Program-made: the position numbers and the translations under genes | Notes under the pieces: generated by a model | The model's database searches: none | What the model was told of the DNA's origin: nothing | Seen by the model: only the letters and a program-made list of their open reading frames with translations | Assembly (NCBI GenBank): GCA_037039925.1 | Contig: JAXRKP010000876.1 | Coordinates: forward strand, 123,501-187,500 | Direction: 5' to 3' | Length of the DNA: 64,000 nucleotides | From: Doris montereyensis | Lineage: Eukaryota; Mollusca; Gastropoda; Nudibranchia; Dorididae | Shown here: one piece after another, positions 21,478-33,218 of the stretch | Layout of the letters: each line of letters begins with the position of its first letter | Numbering within the stretch: the stretch's first letter is position 1

Positions 21478-22500
21478 AAACTCTGTGGATGTTTTTAACC
21501 TCTGTAGAGGTGTTTTTATTCTCTGTGGATGTTTTAACCTCTGTGGATGTTTTTTATTCTCTGTGGATGTTTTTTTATTCTTAAACTCTGTGGATGTTTT
21601 TATACCTCTGTGGAGGTGTTTTTAACCTCTGTGGATGTTTTTTAACCTCTGTAGATGTTTTCAATTCTGTGGATGTTTTTTTCAACCTCTGTGGATGTTT
21701 TTATTCTCTGTGGATGTTTTTATCAACCTCTGGATTTTAACTTTTGTGGATATTTTATTCTGTGGATCAACTTAACTGGATGTTTTTAACCTCACACCAT
21801 GTTACAAACCATTTCTCTTTGGATGTTTTTAACCTCTGTGATGTTTTTATTTTCTTTGGATGTTTTTAACTCTGTGGATGTTTTTATTCACTTTGGATGT
21901 TTTTAACCTCTGTCATATGTTTTTATTCTCTTTTGATGTTTTTTAACCTCTGTGTATGTTTTTATTCTCTTTGGATGTTTTTAACCTCTGTGGATGTTTT
22001 TATTCTCTTTGGATGTTTTTAACCTCTGTGGATGTTTTTATTCTCTTTGGATGTTTTTAACCTCTCTGTGTATGTTTTTATTCTCTTTGGATGTTTTTAA
22101 CCTCTGTGTATGTTTTTTATTCTCTTTGGATGTTTTTAACCTCTGTGATGTTTTTATTCTCTTTGGATGTTTTTAACCTCTGTGTATGTTTTTATTCTCT
22201 TTGGATGTTTTTAACCTCTGTGGATGTTTTTATTTCTTTTGGATGTTTTAAACTCTGTGGATGTTTTTATTCTCTGTGGATGTTTTTATGTTTTCTCTTT
22301 GGATGTTTTTATTCTCTGTGGATGTTTTTATTCTCTGTGAATGATTTTTAACCTGTGGATGTTTTTTATTCTCTTTGGATGTTTTAAACCTCTGTGTATG
22401 TTTTTATGTTTTTAACCTCTGTGTATGTTTTTAACCTCTGTGTATGTTTTTAACCTCTGTGTATGTTTTAACCTCTGTGTATGTTTTTTTTTGGATGTTT
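21478..22500. repeat. Minisatellite of about 38 bp built from 19-bp half units
   Basis: Half units GATGTTTTTAACCTCTGTG and GATGTTTTTATTCTCTTTG alternate for 1 kb. Copies at the 5' end are irregular; the middle (21960-22260) is homogeneous. A foreign insert lies at 21792-21814. Confidence 0.95.
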
Positions 22501-22935
22501 TTCTAGCATACTACCATTCATGAGAACCTGAGGGGTGTAGTTGATTAGATAGACAGATTCTAGCATATTATTATACTACCATTCATGATAACCTGAGGGT
22601 GTAGTTGATTAGATAGACAGAGTCTAGCATACTAAAAAAATATACTATTACTATTACTATACTACCATTCATGAGAACCTAAGGGTGTAGTTGATTAGAT
22701 AGACAGAGTCTAGCATACTACCATTCATGAGAACCTGAGGGTGTAGTTGATTAGATAGACAGAGTCTAGCATATTATTATACTACCATTCATGATAACCT
22801 GAGTTTTTATTGTGTAGTTGATTAGATAGACAGAGTCTAGCATATTATTATACTACCATTCATGAGAACCTAAGGGTGTAGTTGATTAGATAGACAGAGT
22901 CTAGCATACTACCATTCATGAGAACCTGCCGGTGT
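22500..22935. repeat. 56-bp tandem repeat, about 7 copies
   Basis: The unit contains CTACCATTCATGAGAACCTG and GTGTAGTTGATTAGATAGAC. Some copies carry extra ATATTATTATA spacers. Confidence 0.95.
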
Positions 22936-23109
22936 CAAAGGTCAAATGTGACACCACATTCCAAGAAAGAAAGGAAGGGGATAAACCTTTTGAGTCCTTT
23001 GTAACAACAGTGACAGACCTTGGATATTAAAATTTGGTCTAGGACTAGGATTGTAACTATTACACTCACACAAACGAAATGGTGAAAGTAAAAGACAAAG
23101 TTCTTGACG

Positions 23110-23111
<2 letters not shown>

Positions 23112-23156
<45 letters not shown>

Positions 23157-23260
23157 CTTTATTGTCCAAAAGCAGGCATTTTTGCTTTTGATTTGCATTG
23201 TTTATGTGACAGAAAAACAACAACAACAACCCATTTTGTTTCCAGTTCACACAACTTTAC
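23112..23260. repeat. (AAT)n with retroelement-like tail
   Basis: The AAT run to 23153 is followed by TCTTTATTGTCCAAAAGCAG, the same tail type as 800-830 and 63690, suggesting a minus- or plus-oriented dispersed element end. Confidence 0.6.
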
Positions 23261-24290
23261 ACATATTATAATTATACGTCATTCAAAACATTGTTCACTT
23301 GTACCACACTATAATAACACAATTTAATATATATATATACAATATAATTATAATTAATATTCACACACACATGCAAACACCTGTTGTTATATAGAAGTAG
23401 AAGTTACACAGCCCCCACGCACAGACACAAATAACCAATTCCATTGCCCTCTCAACTGCCCACTATCACATTATCACAATCACAGACTGTACGTAATGAA
23501 TAGATCATAAACGTATAAATTTCAATATATTCCACATGCTTATTTCTTTAGCATGGACACGGCTAGAGATAATAATAGTAGTATGATGAAATGAAAACAA
23601 AAATAATGTAAGTAGCAATAATAAATAGCAATAATAATATATTATAGTAGTAAGAATAAAAAAGCATGTGATTGTGATAAATTATCTATTTATACAAAAT
23701 TTAAAATAAATTATGAACTCTCGTCCGACATGTATACTATGTATGATAGTTAAAGCTGTTGTGTAAGTTTATTAACTACGTGTAAACCCCCCTCCCCCTA
23801 CCCCTCCTTTTCCAAATCCATCTAGAGACAAGACAGTGAATCACCGTAACACATTAACAGATTACTGACCAAACAAAACTAAATGAAAAATAAATCATAT
23901 CTTTAAAAACTGATTCACATATATATCTACAAGTATATAAATACATGTAGATAGATAGTTGATTGATTGATTTATTCATTGAAATTTATCCAGTCCACCA
24001 TAAGCGGTGATCTCAGGGTGAACTAAGAAAGTAGAAAAAACAAGAGGAAAGCATGAAGTTGGACCTACCAGCAGCACCCACAAACCGCCCATCAAACAGG
24101 TATATATTACAAAAACAAACACAGGTACACGCAGACACAATATACGTGATATATATAATAATATATTATTTGGCATAATCAAGTATTATCAGCCAATTCA
24201 TTAAAATCAAAGACCTAAATTAACAAACAGACCTTCGTTTCATTCAAATTTACCCAGTTCACCTCATGGAGATTTCACAGGAAACAGCAA
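23261..24290. other. AT-rich intergenic DNA, with hairpin-repeat copies at 23975-24080 and 24235-24275 (minus)
   Basis: Mostly low-complexity AT. The minus strand has AATAAA at 23976-23971, a possible poly(A) signal for the zinc-finger gene. Confidence 0.4.
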
Positions 24291-24299
24291 GATGAACAA

Positions 24300-27200
24300 C
24301 CAGCATTTGAAGGGGTTTTCTCTTGTGTCTGTTTTCATGTGAGTATGGAGGCGACCACTCTTACTAAACATCTTACCACACACACTCAATGCATTTGGAT
24401 GGCTTTTCTTGTTTGTGTGTTCTCATGTGGGTATGGAGGACACAACTTAGACTAAACATCTTACCACACTCATTACATTTAAATGTCGTTTCTTCTGAGC
24501 GTGTTCATATATAAGACGATGGAGATGACCACTGTGTTTTTAAATGTCTTACAAAACTCATTATGTGTGAATAGCTTTTCTCTTTTCATTTTTTGAAGAT
24601 ACAAGTCTGACTAAAATTTGATGTCTTACCACATCCATAACATTTGAATGATTTATCTCCAGAGTGTGTAGTCATGTGACAATGGAGGCTAACATTCTGA
24701 GTAAATGCCTTGTGACACTCACTACATTTGAATGATATTTCTCCTGAGTGTGTAAGCATGTGACGATGGAGGATAACACATTGGCTTAATGTCTTACCAC
24801 AATCATGACATTTGAATGGCTCTTCTCCTGTGTTTGTTCTCGTATGAAGACGGAGGTGACCACTCTTACTAAACGTCTTATCACACTCATTACATTCAAA
24901 TGGTTTTTCTCCCACTCCCACGGGTGTTCTGATGTGAGTACAGAGGTGACCACTGTGACTAAATGTCTTATCACACTCATTGCATTTGAACGGCTCTTCT
25001 CCTGTGTGTTCTCATATGATTATGGAGATGACCACTCTGACTAAATGTCTTATCACACTCATTGCATTTGAATGGCTCTTCTCCTGTGTGTGTTCTCATA
25101 TGATTATGGAGATGACCACTGTGACTAAATGTCTTATCACACTCATTGCATTTGAATGGCTCTTCTCCTGTGTGTGTTCTCATGTGAAGACGGAGGTGAC
25201 CATTGTAACTAAACGTCTGACCACACTCATTGCATTTGAATGGCTTTTTTCCTGTGTGTGTTCTCATGTGAACATGGAGATGACCACTAAGACTAAACGT
25301 CTGACCACACTCATTGCATTTGAATGGCTTTTTCCTGTGTGTGTTCTCATGTGAAGACGGAGGTGACCATTGTGACCAAACGTCTTACCACACTCTTTAC
25401 ATTTGAATGGCTCTTCTCCTCTGTGTGTTTTCATGTGATTATGGAGGTGACGACTGTGACCAAATGTCTTTCCACACTCATTACATTTGAATGGCTTTTT
25501 TCCTCTGTGTGTTCTCATGTCAAGACGGGGAGACCACTCTTACTAAACGTCTTACCGCACTCATTACGTTCAAACGGTTTGTCTCCCATGTGTGTCCTAA
25601 TGTGAGTATAGAGGTGACCACTTTGACTAAACGTCTTCTCACACTCATTGCACTTGAATGTCTTTTCTATTGTGTGTGTTGTCAAGTGACGATGAAGGTG
25701 ATCTTTCCGACTAAATATCTTACCGCACTCAGTACATTTGAATGGTTTTTCCCCTCTGTGTATTCTCATGTGAGTATTGAGGTTACCACTGAGACTAAAC
25801 GTCTTACCACATTCATTACATTTGAATGGCTTTTCACCTCTGTGTGTTCTCATGTGACTAAGGAAGTGACCACTCTTAATAAACGTCTTACCACACTCAT
25901 TACATTTGAATGGCTTTTCTCCTGAGTGTGTTTTCATGTGAGCATCGAAGTTACAGATTAGACTAAATGTTTTACCACACTCATTACATTTAAACGGCTT
26001 TTCTCCTGAGTGTGTTTTCATGTGAGCATTGAAGTTACAGATAAGACAAAATGTTTTACCACACTCATTGCATTTAAATGGTTTTTCTCCTGAATATATT
26101 CTCATTTTACCTCTGCGCCAAGTGTATTCCTGTTGACCTGATATGTCCTCACGCTCGTTTCGTGTCACTGGGCACTCCTCGTGCGTTTCTTTATGAAAGT
26201 TACTCACATTAGACAAACTGTAACATTCATTACATTTGAACACCTTTCCTTCTTTGGTCTTTTCCCTGTTCCCAACATGGCCACTTTCCTGACTAAACAT
26301 TTGACTGCACTTTGAACATTGCACAAAGCCTTCTCTCTTGTGGGTCGCATTGCTATGTACGATGACAATCTGACTTGCATTCTGACCAGATTCATCAGAT
26401 TTGAATGATTCTTCTCCTTTGCTCCTCACTGACTGTTTGAGTTTGAGTGGTTCGTTTACCTGTTCCACAGCTTCTGTGCCTCTCTTTTCATTGGTAATAC
26501 AGCAATTGACAGATTTCGAAAGTGTATGCCTCTCATCGAAACAATTAAAACCCACAACAGAACTTTTCTTTCCGACAGAATCCTTGACGCTCCTCCAATG
26601 TTTTTCATTGTGCTTCGTCTGCATATGACTTTCCAGGTACTGGTTAGAAGAGAAAGCCAGCTTACACAGGGGGCTCTCTGACTGTCCTTGAACAAGTTCA
26701 TCAGAATGTTCTGTCTTTATTATATCCAAATGACCATCTACTCTCTCTGACTGTTCAAGGACAAGTTCATCAGAATGTTCTGTCTTTATATCCAAATGAC
26801 CTTTTACTCTCTCTGACTGTCCTGGGACAAGTTCATCAGAATGTTCTGTCTTTATATCCAAATGACCATCTACTCTCTCTGACTGTTCCTGGGACAAGTT
26901 CATCAGAATGTTCTGTCTTTATATCCAAATGACCATCTACTCTCTCTGACTGTCCTGGGACAAGTTCATCAGAATGTTCTGTCTTTATATCCAAATGACC
27001 ATCTACTCTCTCTGACTGTCCTGGGACAAGTTCATCAGAATGTTCTGTCTTTATCTTCAAATGACTGTCTACTCTCTCTGACCGTCCTGAGACAAGTTCA
27101 TCAGAGCATTCTGTCTTTATATCAGTGCAATCGATTTCATTCATTCTTGTACAGAGCATTGCCTTCATGTCAACATTGGTAACCATACCAGACAACATGC

Positions 27201-28143
27201 CATAACTTTGCTTTTGTTCTTGATGCATTATTTTTAAATCTTTCAGTCTTGAATCATCTATGGGAGAGTCTTCATCTATGATCTGCTCTGATGACTGGGT
27301 ATTACTACAAAGTGGGTCAATGTCTGAAGACTGGGTATTACTACAAAGTGGGTCAATGTCTGAAGACTGGGTATTACTATTACTACAAAGTGGGTCAATG
27401 TCTGAAGACTGGGTATTACTACAAAGTGGGTCAATGTCTGAAGACTGGGTATTACTACAAAGTGGGTCAATGTCTGAAGACTGGGTATTACTACAAAGTG
27501 GGTCAATGTCTGAAGACTGGGTATTACTACAAAGTGGTTCAATGTGAATATAGTTCGTGTCTAAATCATCAGCATTTTCTGACACTGCATAATCAACAAG
27601 GGAATGATCCAAATCCATTCCATCTGTTTCAGAGGGCTGAAATACTAGATTTGTCTTCTTCTTTAAATTGTTTTCATTACTGCTGACTTGCTTCCTTGAG
27701 ATATTGGTTTACGACGTAGGTCACAGGTACTTTTTGTAGCAATATTCTCAACACACAATACAGGAAAGGGTGAAGATTCAAACGATGACACATTTTCTAC
27801 ATTGGCTCCTGCATTAACATTGCTCTTAGTAGACAGTTTAGCAGTTGATAAGGACAGAAAGCTGTTGAGGTCCTTCTGTTGCCACAATTCAGCGCTTGAT
27901 TTAGGTAACTCTGCAATACTTGGCTTTACGTCATTGAAAACATTGTCTCTGTGATGATCAACAGTAGGTCCAAGGGTAGACTGTAAATTAAATGTGTTTG
28001 ATTCTTCTTTTACAGTCGTCATGTCGGGAAGATCTAACAAAATGTTGACTGATTTTGAAATAGGTTTGGAAAAAGACGTAGGTGATACTCCTTGCCGCTC
28101 AGTTGAAATGTGTTTTCTTCTTTGTCTGTCCAGAAGTCACAAA
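24300..28143 (-). CDS. C2H2 zinc-finger protein, main exon, with several frame interruptions
   Basis: Read 28143 to 24300, the exon encodes an N-terminal region ([15 protein letters not shown] at 28140-28080), an acidic region with two tandem repeats (12-residue, seven copies; 22-residue, about seven copies), then at least 16 C2H2 fingers of the [11 protein letters not shown]7-H-x3-H type joined by H-S/R-G-E-K-P-F linkers. Such arrays bind DNA in the nucleus; the target is unknown. The frame changes near 28040, 27700, 26890, 25520, 25333, 25003 and 24590. Several changes sit in a T run or TG repeat where sister fingers have the in-frame length. Fingers at 24300-24590 are degenerate. Confidence 0.8.
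26690..27115 (-). repeat. Coding 66-bp minisatellite (22-residue acidic repeat)
   Basis: About seven in-frame units encode [20 protein letters not shown] plus V-P. Units differ by EQ/GQ and VDGHL/VKGHL/VDSHL. The unit at 26881-26895 has 15 nt where sister units have 14, and appears to fuse two variants, breaking the frame. Confidence 0.9.
27290..27545 (-). repeat. Coding 36-bp minisatellite (12-residue repeat)
   Basis: Seven in-frame units encode [12 protein letters not shown]. One unit carries a 6-bp (two-codon) insertion that keeps the frame, suggesting selection on the frame. Confidence 0.9.
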
Positions 28144-28455
28144 CTATACAGGTGAAGACAGTTTTATTGTGTTTTTAAATTGTTTTTACATTCATAAAAG
28201 TGGCTTTTCTTGAATCTACCTTCTAGATCAGTGCAACTCAAGTGTGGTATGCATACTGGTGACGGTATGTGAGCCATCGTCCTGTCCGTATGCGGGGATT
28301 TAGAATCTGACAATGACAATTTTTTTACAATGAGTTCTATTACTACTATGCTTGTTTTGTTTCGCTTACAGTCAGTGGCACATTGAAAAATAAAACGCCT
28401 GATATGTCACATCTGATAGTTTGAGAGACATTGTTCCAGATGACTCTACACATAC

Positions 28456-28502
28456 CTAGTTGATGTCCTATCACCAAGAGACTGGGATTATCATCAGCAC
28501 AC
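28456..28502 (-). CDS. Candidate upstream exon of the zinc-finger gene
   Basis: On the minus strand the acceptor ctttccacag and donor CTAG/gtatgt enclose 47 nt. The open frame gives CADDNPSLLVIGHQL and leaves one base, which fits the phase of the main exon starting at 28143 (acceptor ctgtatag). It is short, so support comes from splice sites and phase only. Confidence 0.5.
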
Positions 28503-28561
28503 CTGTGGAAAGAGAGCAAAAACTGTTACCAAATGAACATTGTTCTAGATAACTTTTCTAG

Positions 28562-28675
28562 TTTAATATAATTTCTTCATTGAAATTGAAAGATGTTTAA
28601 GCCTAAAATTAATTTTAACTGAGACATGTTTACTTTTCAATTTTCATCACAAAGTTGCATCCCTTTGCTTAGGCT
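28562..28675 (+). repeat. Dispersed repeat, second copy of 305-415
   Basis: It shares long near-identical runs such as TTTCTTCATTGAAATTGAAA and TTAATTTTAACTGAGACA with 305-415. Confidence 0.75.
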
Positions 28676-29138
28676 ATAACGCATTTAAACAAGAGGAAGA
28701 GAAAATAATACTAATAACACAGGTTCAAGTAGAATTCAAGATTTCTCAGCAACCACTCCCATCCTGTATTCCACGAAGCAATTATCGATCGATAAGATAA
28801 AGACACAAGACAAGTTTGTGCTAGTCCAGTGAGGCGGGGCGAATCGAGATCTTAAACACTTTCACAGCACTCTAGATTTAGATCTATGTGAATATAAATT
28901 ATAAAAATAACATTAAATTTTTGACATGAGAGGGAAATGGGGATGGACGGTTTTGTGAAACCTGCTGAAATTCAGTTCATTATCATTATTGACATTATGA
29001 TTGTTAATTTTAACTATCTAGAGCTAGATCTAGATTGTTAATTACATGACATCTTACCTTAGTGTTCATTACAATAAGATCTAGACATTTCGGATCTACA
29101 GCTAAATCTAAATCAACATCTGTGCACACACTTACAGT

Positions 29139-29290
29139 GTTGCAAGAACCATTGAAATTGACAATGGAAAAATAACAAACTTCATGCAGCTTGCTTTACG
29201 ATGAAACTGTCTTTGACTACCCTTTGTCGATACTTTCGTTCTCGATTTTATGTCTTCAATACATTGAAGAGTTCGAATACCTCAAGTGTT
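29139..29290. repeat. Left arm of a 3-kb-spaced inverted duplication
   Basis: 29270-29290 is the exact reverse complement of 32126-32146 (21 nt), and 29139-29153 of 32363-32377 (15 nt). Weaker similarity lies between these anchors. It is upstream of the zinc-finger gene, so it may include its promoter region. Confidence 0.6.
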
Positions 29291-29299
29291 GGGTGAAGA

Positions 29300-30049
29300 T
29301 AGTCCGCAGTTCCTCTCTTGCCGTCTCGCCGCTGTGCCCGTAAACACAACGAAGAGGGGCGTGTTCCGCTTAATAAACTTATAGTACAACGGTTATCTTG
29401 TGTAAGTAAAAACAGCTTCTAAAGTACAATGCGAAGACCACACTGACAAGATGGAGCCGTAATTTATCTGACGGTAAACAATAATAATCCATGCATCACA
29501 GTAAAATCATGTCGTGTATTAATTAAAGTCTGTGTATGACAATAATGAAAAAGTTTGTTAAAAAGATTGTAAAACATTCATTATCGGGGGGGTGGGGGGG
29601 GCATAATCTGTTGAAGGTTATTACACAAGACAACCACACATAAGGAAAGTATAGCAGAAGACAAGACAACAAGGAAACAAAGAATCATTAACTGGCTAGA
29701 CAAAAGCAGACAAACAAACGACCAATAACACCCTCAAAACTTGCACTATTCGGTCTGGTTTCAAACACAGTGATTAAAGGATTCTGGTTGATAGGTTTAA
29801 CTGTGCTGTACCTTCATGCATTTGTAAACTGTGTTCTTTTTAGGTCTTTGTTTCATGGCATGGTTTCTGAGTGTAAGTTCGTGGCCAATTACTGTCGTGT
29901 GATTTAAAAAAGAGATAAAAAGGAATAACGCTACAATGGGCCAATGTCTAATGAAGAGGAATATTAAAAAGAAATCAAAGGCCTAAAAGAAAAGAAAAAC
30001 GGGACATGCTGATTCGACGGCGCCAACAGGCTCACTATATGTACTATTA
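29300..30049. other. Intergenic, no gene seen
   Basis: It includes a GC-richer patch at 29300-29370 and a G run at 29586. No motif is strong enough to call a promoter. Confidence 0.35.
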
Positions 30050-30715
30050 CTATTATCGTTTTATTTGTGTCCATCACAGATTCCCCCTTGTTATTAAAAT
30101 GTACTATCGTTTTATTTGTGTCCATCACAGATTCCCCTTGTCATTAAAATGTACTATCGTTTTATTTGTGTCCATCACAGATTCCCCCTTGTTATTAAAA
30201 TGTACTATCGTTTTATTTGTGTCCATCACAGATTCACCCTTGTCATTAAAATGTACTATCGTTTTATTTGTGTCCATCACAGATTCCCCCTTGTTATTAA
30301 AATGTACTATCGTTTTATTTGTGTCCATCACAGATTCCCCCTTGTTATTAAAATGTACTATCGTTTTATTTGTGTCCATCACAGATTCCCCCTTGTTAAT
30401 AAAATGTACTATCGTTTTATTTGTGTCCATCACAGATTCCCCCTTGTCATTAAAATGTACTATCGTTTCAATTGTGTCCATCACAGATTCGCCCTTGTCA
30501 TTAAAATGTACTATCGTTTCAATTGTGTCCATCACAGATCCCCCTTGTCATTAAAATGTACTATAGTTTCAATTGTGTCCATCACAGATTCCCCCTTGTT
30601 ATTAAAATGTACTATCGTTTCATTTGTGTCCATCACAGATTCCCCCTTGTTAATAAAATGTACTATCGTTTCAATTGTGTCCATCACAGATTCCCCATTG
30701 TTATTAAAACAAAAA
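30050..30715. repeat. 51-bp minisatellite, about 13 copies
   Basis: The unit includes TGTGTCCATCACAGATTCCC and ATTAAAATGTACTATCG. 51 is a multiple of 3, so both strands stay open (17-residue period), which explains the long translated frames. Early copies have TTTTATTTGTG and late copies TTTCAATTGTG. Confidence 0.95.
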
Positions 30716-30719
30716 TACT

Positions 30720-32125
30720 TTTATGAACATTGTAAAGTAAACAGATTAAATAAACCGTGTTTATGACTGAGAACAAGTATAATTTTGTCATTTTTGAGGG
30801 AAATGAAATGTATAAACTAATCACTGATATAATAAAATACAAAAAGGAAAAAACAACAACAACCGAACTATCAAAGCAAGAGTGAAAGCAGAAATGAAGA
30901 AAAAGGCTGTCTACAAAACACTCTTGTGGTTTTGACAAAGGATGGAGAGGTCTGCAAAGATCCTGCTCGTTGCAAGCATTTAATGTTGTGACTCCCGAAA
31001 TTTGTGTCTTTCGGAAGACTATGGCAGGAATGAAATGTTTGCTGCCCTGACTGACAACTTGTGTGTCGCTCTCAAATCCCCTCTCCCTCTCTTTCTTCTT
31101 CTCTCACCTTCTCCTCTTCCATCTTTTCTCAGTCTCCTTATTTTATGATGTTTTCTTTCTCTATTTCTCTGGTTGAGTGTGCGTAATGCTTTGTGGGAAT
31201 GACATTTGATTTGAACTGTCTCACTGTTTGTGTTCTGTTTAGGGAGGGAAAAAATCCCCGACATAAAGTAAGGCAATAAGTCGATACATGTGGGGCTATA
31301 GATTCTATGACATATCGTATTACATGAGGAGAGAGGATAGTTGGTGGGGGCTACAGGTAAGTCCTACTTCTTTCCTTTCAATCCTTTACTTACCCCCCTC
31401 CTCCACCCCCAACCAGGTAGGTGGATCGACAATCAGTTGCACCGGAGATAGACGTTAAAAAGGAGGTCTCGTGTGGAAATCACACTTCTCTATGCACGTT
31501 AAAGGTGCCTTGCGGCTGTTTACATCATAGTCTGGGCATGTATGGTGTTCTAAATCTCATATTTGACACAATCTCCCTACTGAGTAAGAAGGGACATTCC
31601 GAATGAGAGGTTAGATCTAATATAATAACAGGTCCTATTATTTTATGGTTATATTCATAACTATTAGATCTAGTTTCCTTCGATCTCCAATGAAACAATG
31701 CATACCAAATACACTTAGCAGTAAAATTTGATACTGGAAGGTCATCTTTATCAAAGGGCAGAGAACTGTACTTCATGATCTCGAAATGTAGATCTAGATG
31801 AAGTCTCTTGACACATACAACCCACTTTCAAAATCACAAGTTTTGTTACACTCCTCCTCGTCAGAGCAGTTACAACATCTATAAGCAGCACATTGCATTG
31901 GCATTTTTCAAAGGAGCTCAACGCAAAGCGAAAAAATATTATCAGTCAACGTAGAACAAAATCTAAGTCTTCTTTCAGGTATGTACTAACGGTACACGCA
32001 TCGGCATTGATAACCGATGTTTATACCACTATCACGTGACCGCCATCGACGATGCATAATATTAAGATCCCATTGAACGGATAAACAGGCTAAAACGACC
32101 AGCTCTACTCGTCTTTAGGGCTACG
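30720..32125. other. Intergenic; partial SINE family 2 copy at 31405-31560
   Basis: 31405-31560 contains AGGTGGATCGACAATCAGTTG and a GCACGTTAAAGGTGCCTTG segment, matching the middle of the 47695-48025 SINE. A hairpin-repeat fragment lies just before it (31335-31400). I see no gene. Confidence 0.45.
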
Positions 32126-32377
32126 ACACTTGAGGTATTCGAACTCTTTAGTAAATTGAAAATATAAAACTGAAAACGAAAATAAAACAATCGCCAATAA
32201 ACAGAGCGACGAACCCTCATGAACCGCTTTCCGTGAAGAATCGGTGTTTAAGGCAAGCGACATTTCTTGATATAGTTTCCTTAACTCATTTTAGCATCCA
32301 ATAGATAGATCTAGATCTATGTTGTATTTTCTCTATCGTCAGGATGCTGTCTTTGCTCATCGAATGGTTCTTGCAAC
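32126..32377. repeat. Right arm of the inverted duplication
   Basis: This is the partner of 29139-29290. The arm is about 100 bp longer, with extra TAGATCTAGATCTATG-type sequence between the anchors. Confidence 0.6.
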
Positions 32378-32924
32378 ATCTGACGGTTGATTTGAATGAG
32401 CGACAACTATCAGGGCGCCAGTTAAAATGGCAAATAAAATAGATAACAGTTGATTTATCATCCTTTCAACAAGTTGGACAGTCATATGGTCGTTGGAGGG
32501 GGTCTAACTGATCTTCATCGGCTGAAGCTAAAGTTGAGAGTACGTGAGATGCATGAATTGAAAATGATTTGTTGGGATTAGTTTTGATTGGGTGTCACAT
32601 GGTTGGAGAATTACCTGAAGAACCATACTAGATCAGGATCCTAACTGCCGAAGGCCTACAACATGGGAAGTTCTTCAAACCAATTAGGGAGTAGATCTAG
32701 AGATTAATAATTCCGTTTAGCTTGTGGATGGTCAGAAGCGGTGGTTGTTTTTGCTTTTGATGCCAAGCAGTTTGTTGAGTTCAGTCCATAGGGTCAGCTC
32801 CACGGTCAGAAACCACTTGTTTCAAAGTCCTCCGAGTCATTAGCTGTAATTTGACTGAAAAATCTATAGCCGTTGAGCTGATAAACCCCTTGGCATAACA
32901 TAACTTTACCTTTTTCATTCGCTT

Positions 32925-33218
32925 GTCAGTGTCCAAGTGGGGACTGGGGATCATGAGGTTCGAATAGCAGCAAAACTAGGTCCCTCATTGAGACGTTCTT
33001 GGGTGGGCTTGGGAAAGACAATTAACACGCATTTTGATTTTCCCCACTTCACCCAGGTGTAAATGGATACAAGCACTAGCTTAGGAGTAAAGACCTGCAA
33101 GGGGTCAGACTAGTTCATCTTGTTCAGAAGGTGATTATTATCACCTGTTCTGCTTCACGCTATTGAAACTGGGATAAGCTCCGGTCACGAAGGGCAGCAA
33201 TTTAGGAAGGGACTTTAC
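32925..33218 (+). mobile_element. SINE family 1, degenerate copy
   Basis: It has a tRNA-like head (CCAAGTGGGGACTGGGGATC, GGTTCGAAT), then ACTTAACACGCATTTT-like and AGGTGATTATTATCACCTGT body blocks, and CTTTACCG near the end. The A box is damaged. Confidence 0.65.

Noticed and set aside
24805..25925. Plus-strand frames opposite the fingers
   Set aside because: Antisense shadows of C2H2 fingers.
27260..27686. Plus-strand frames through the 36-bp repeat
   Set aside because: Shadows of the minus-strand zinc-finger coding repeat, which keeps a biologically sensible frame.
30006..30766. Open frames on both strands with 17-residue repeats
   Set aside because: 51-bp minisatellite; symmetrical openness on both strands indicates repeat bias, not coding.
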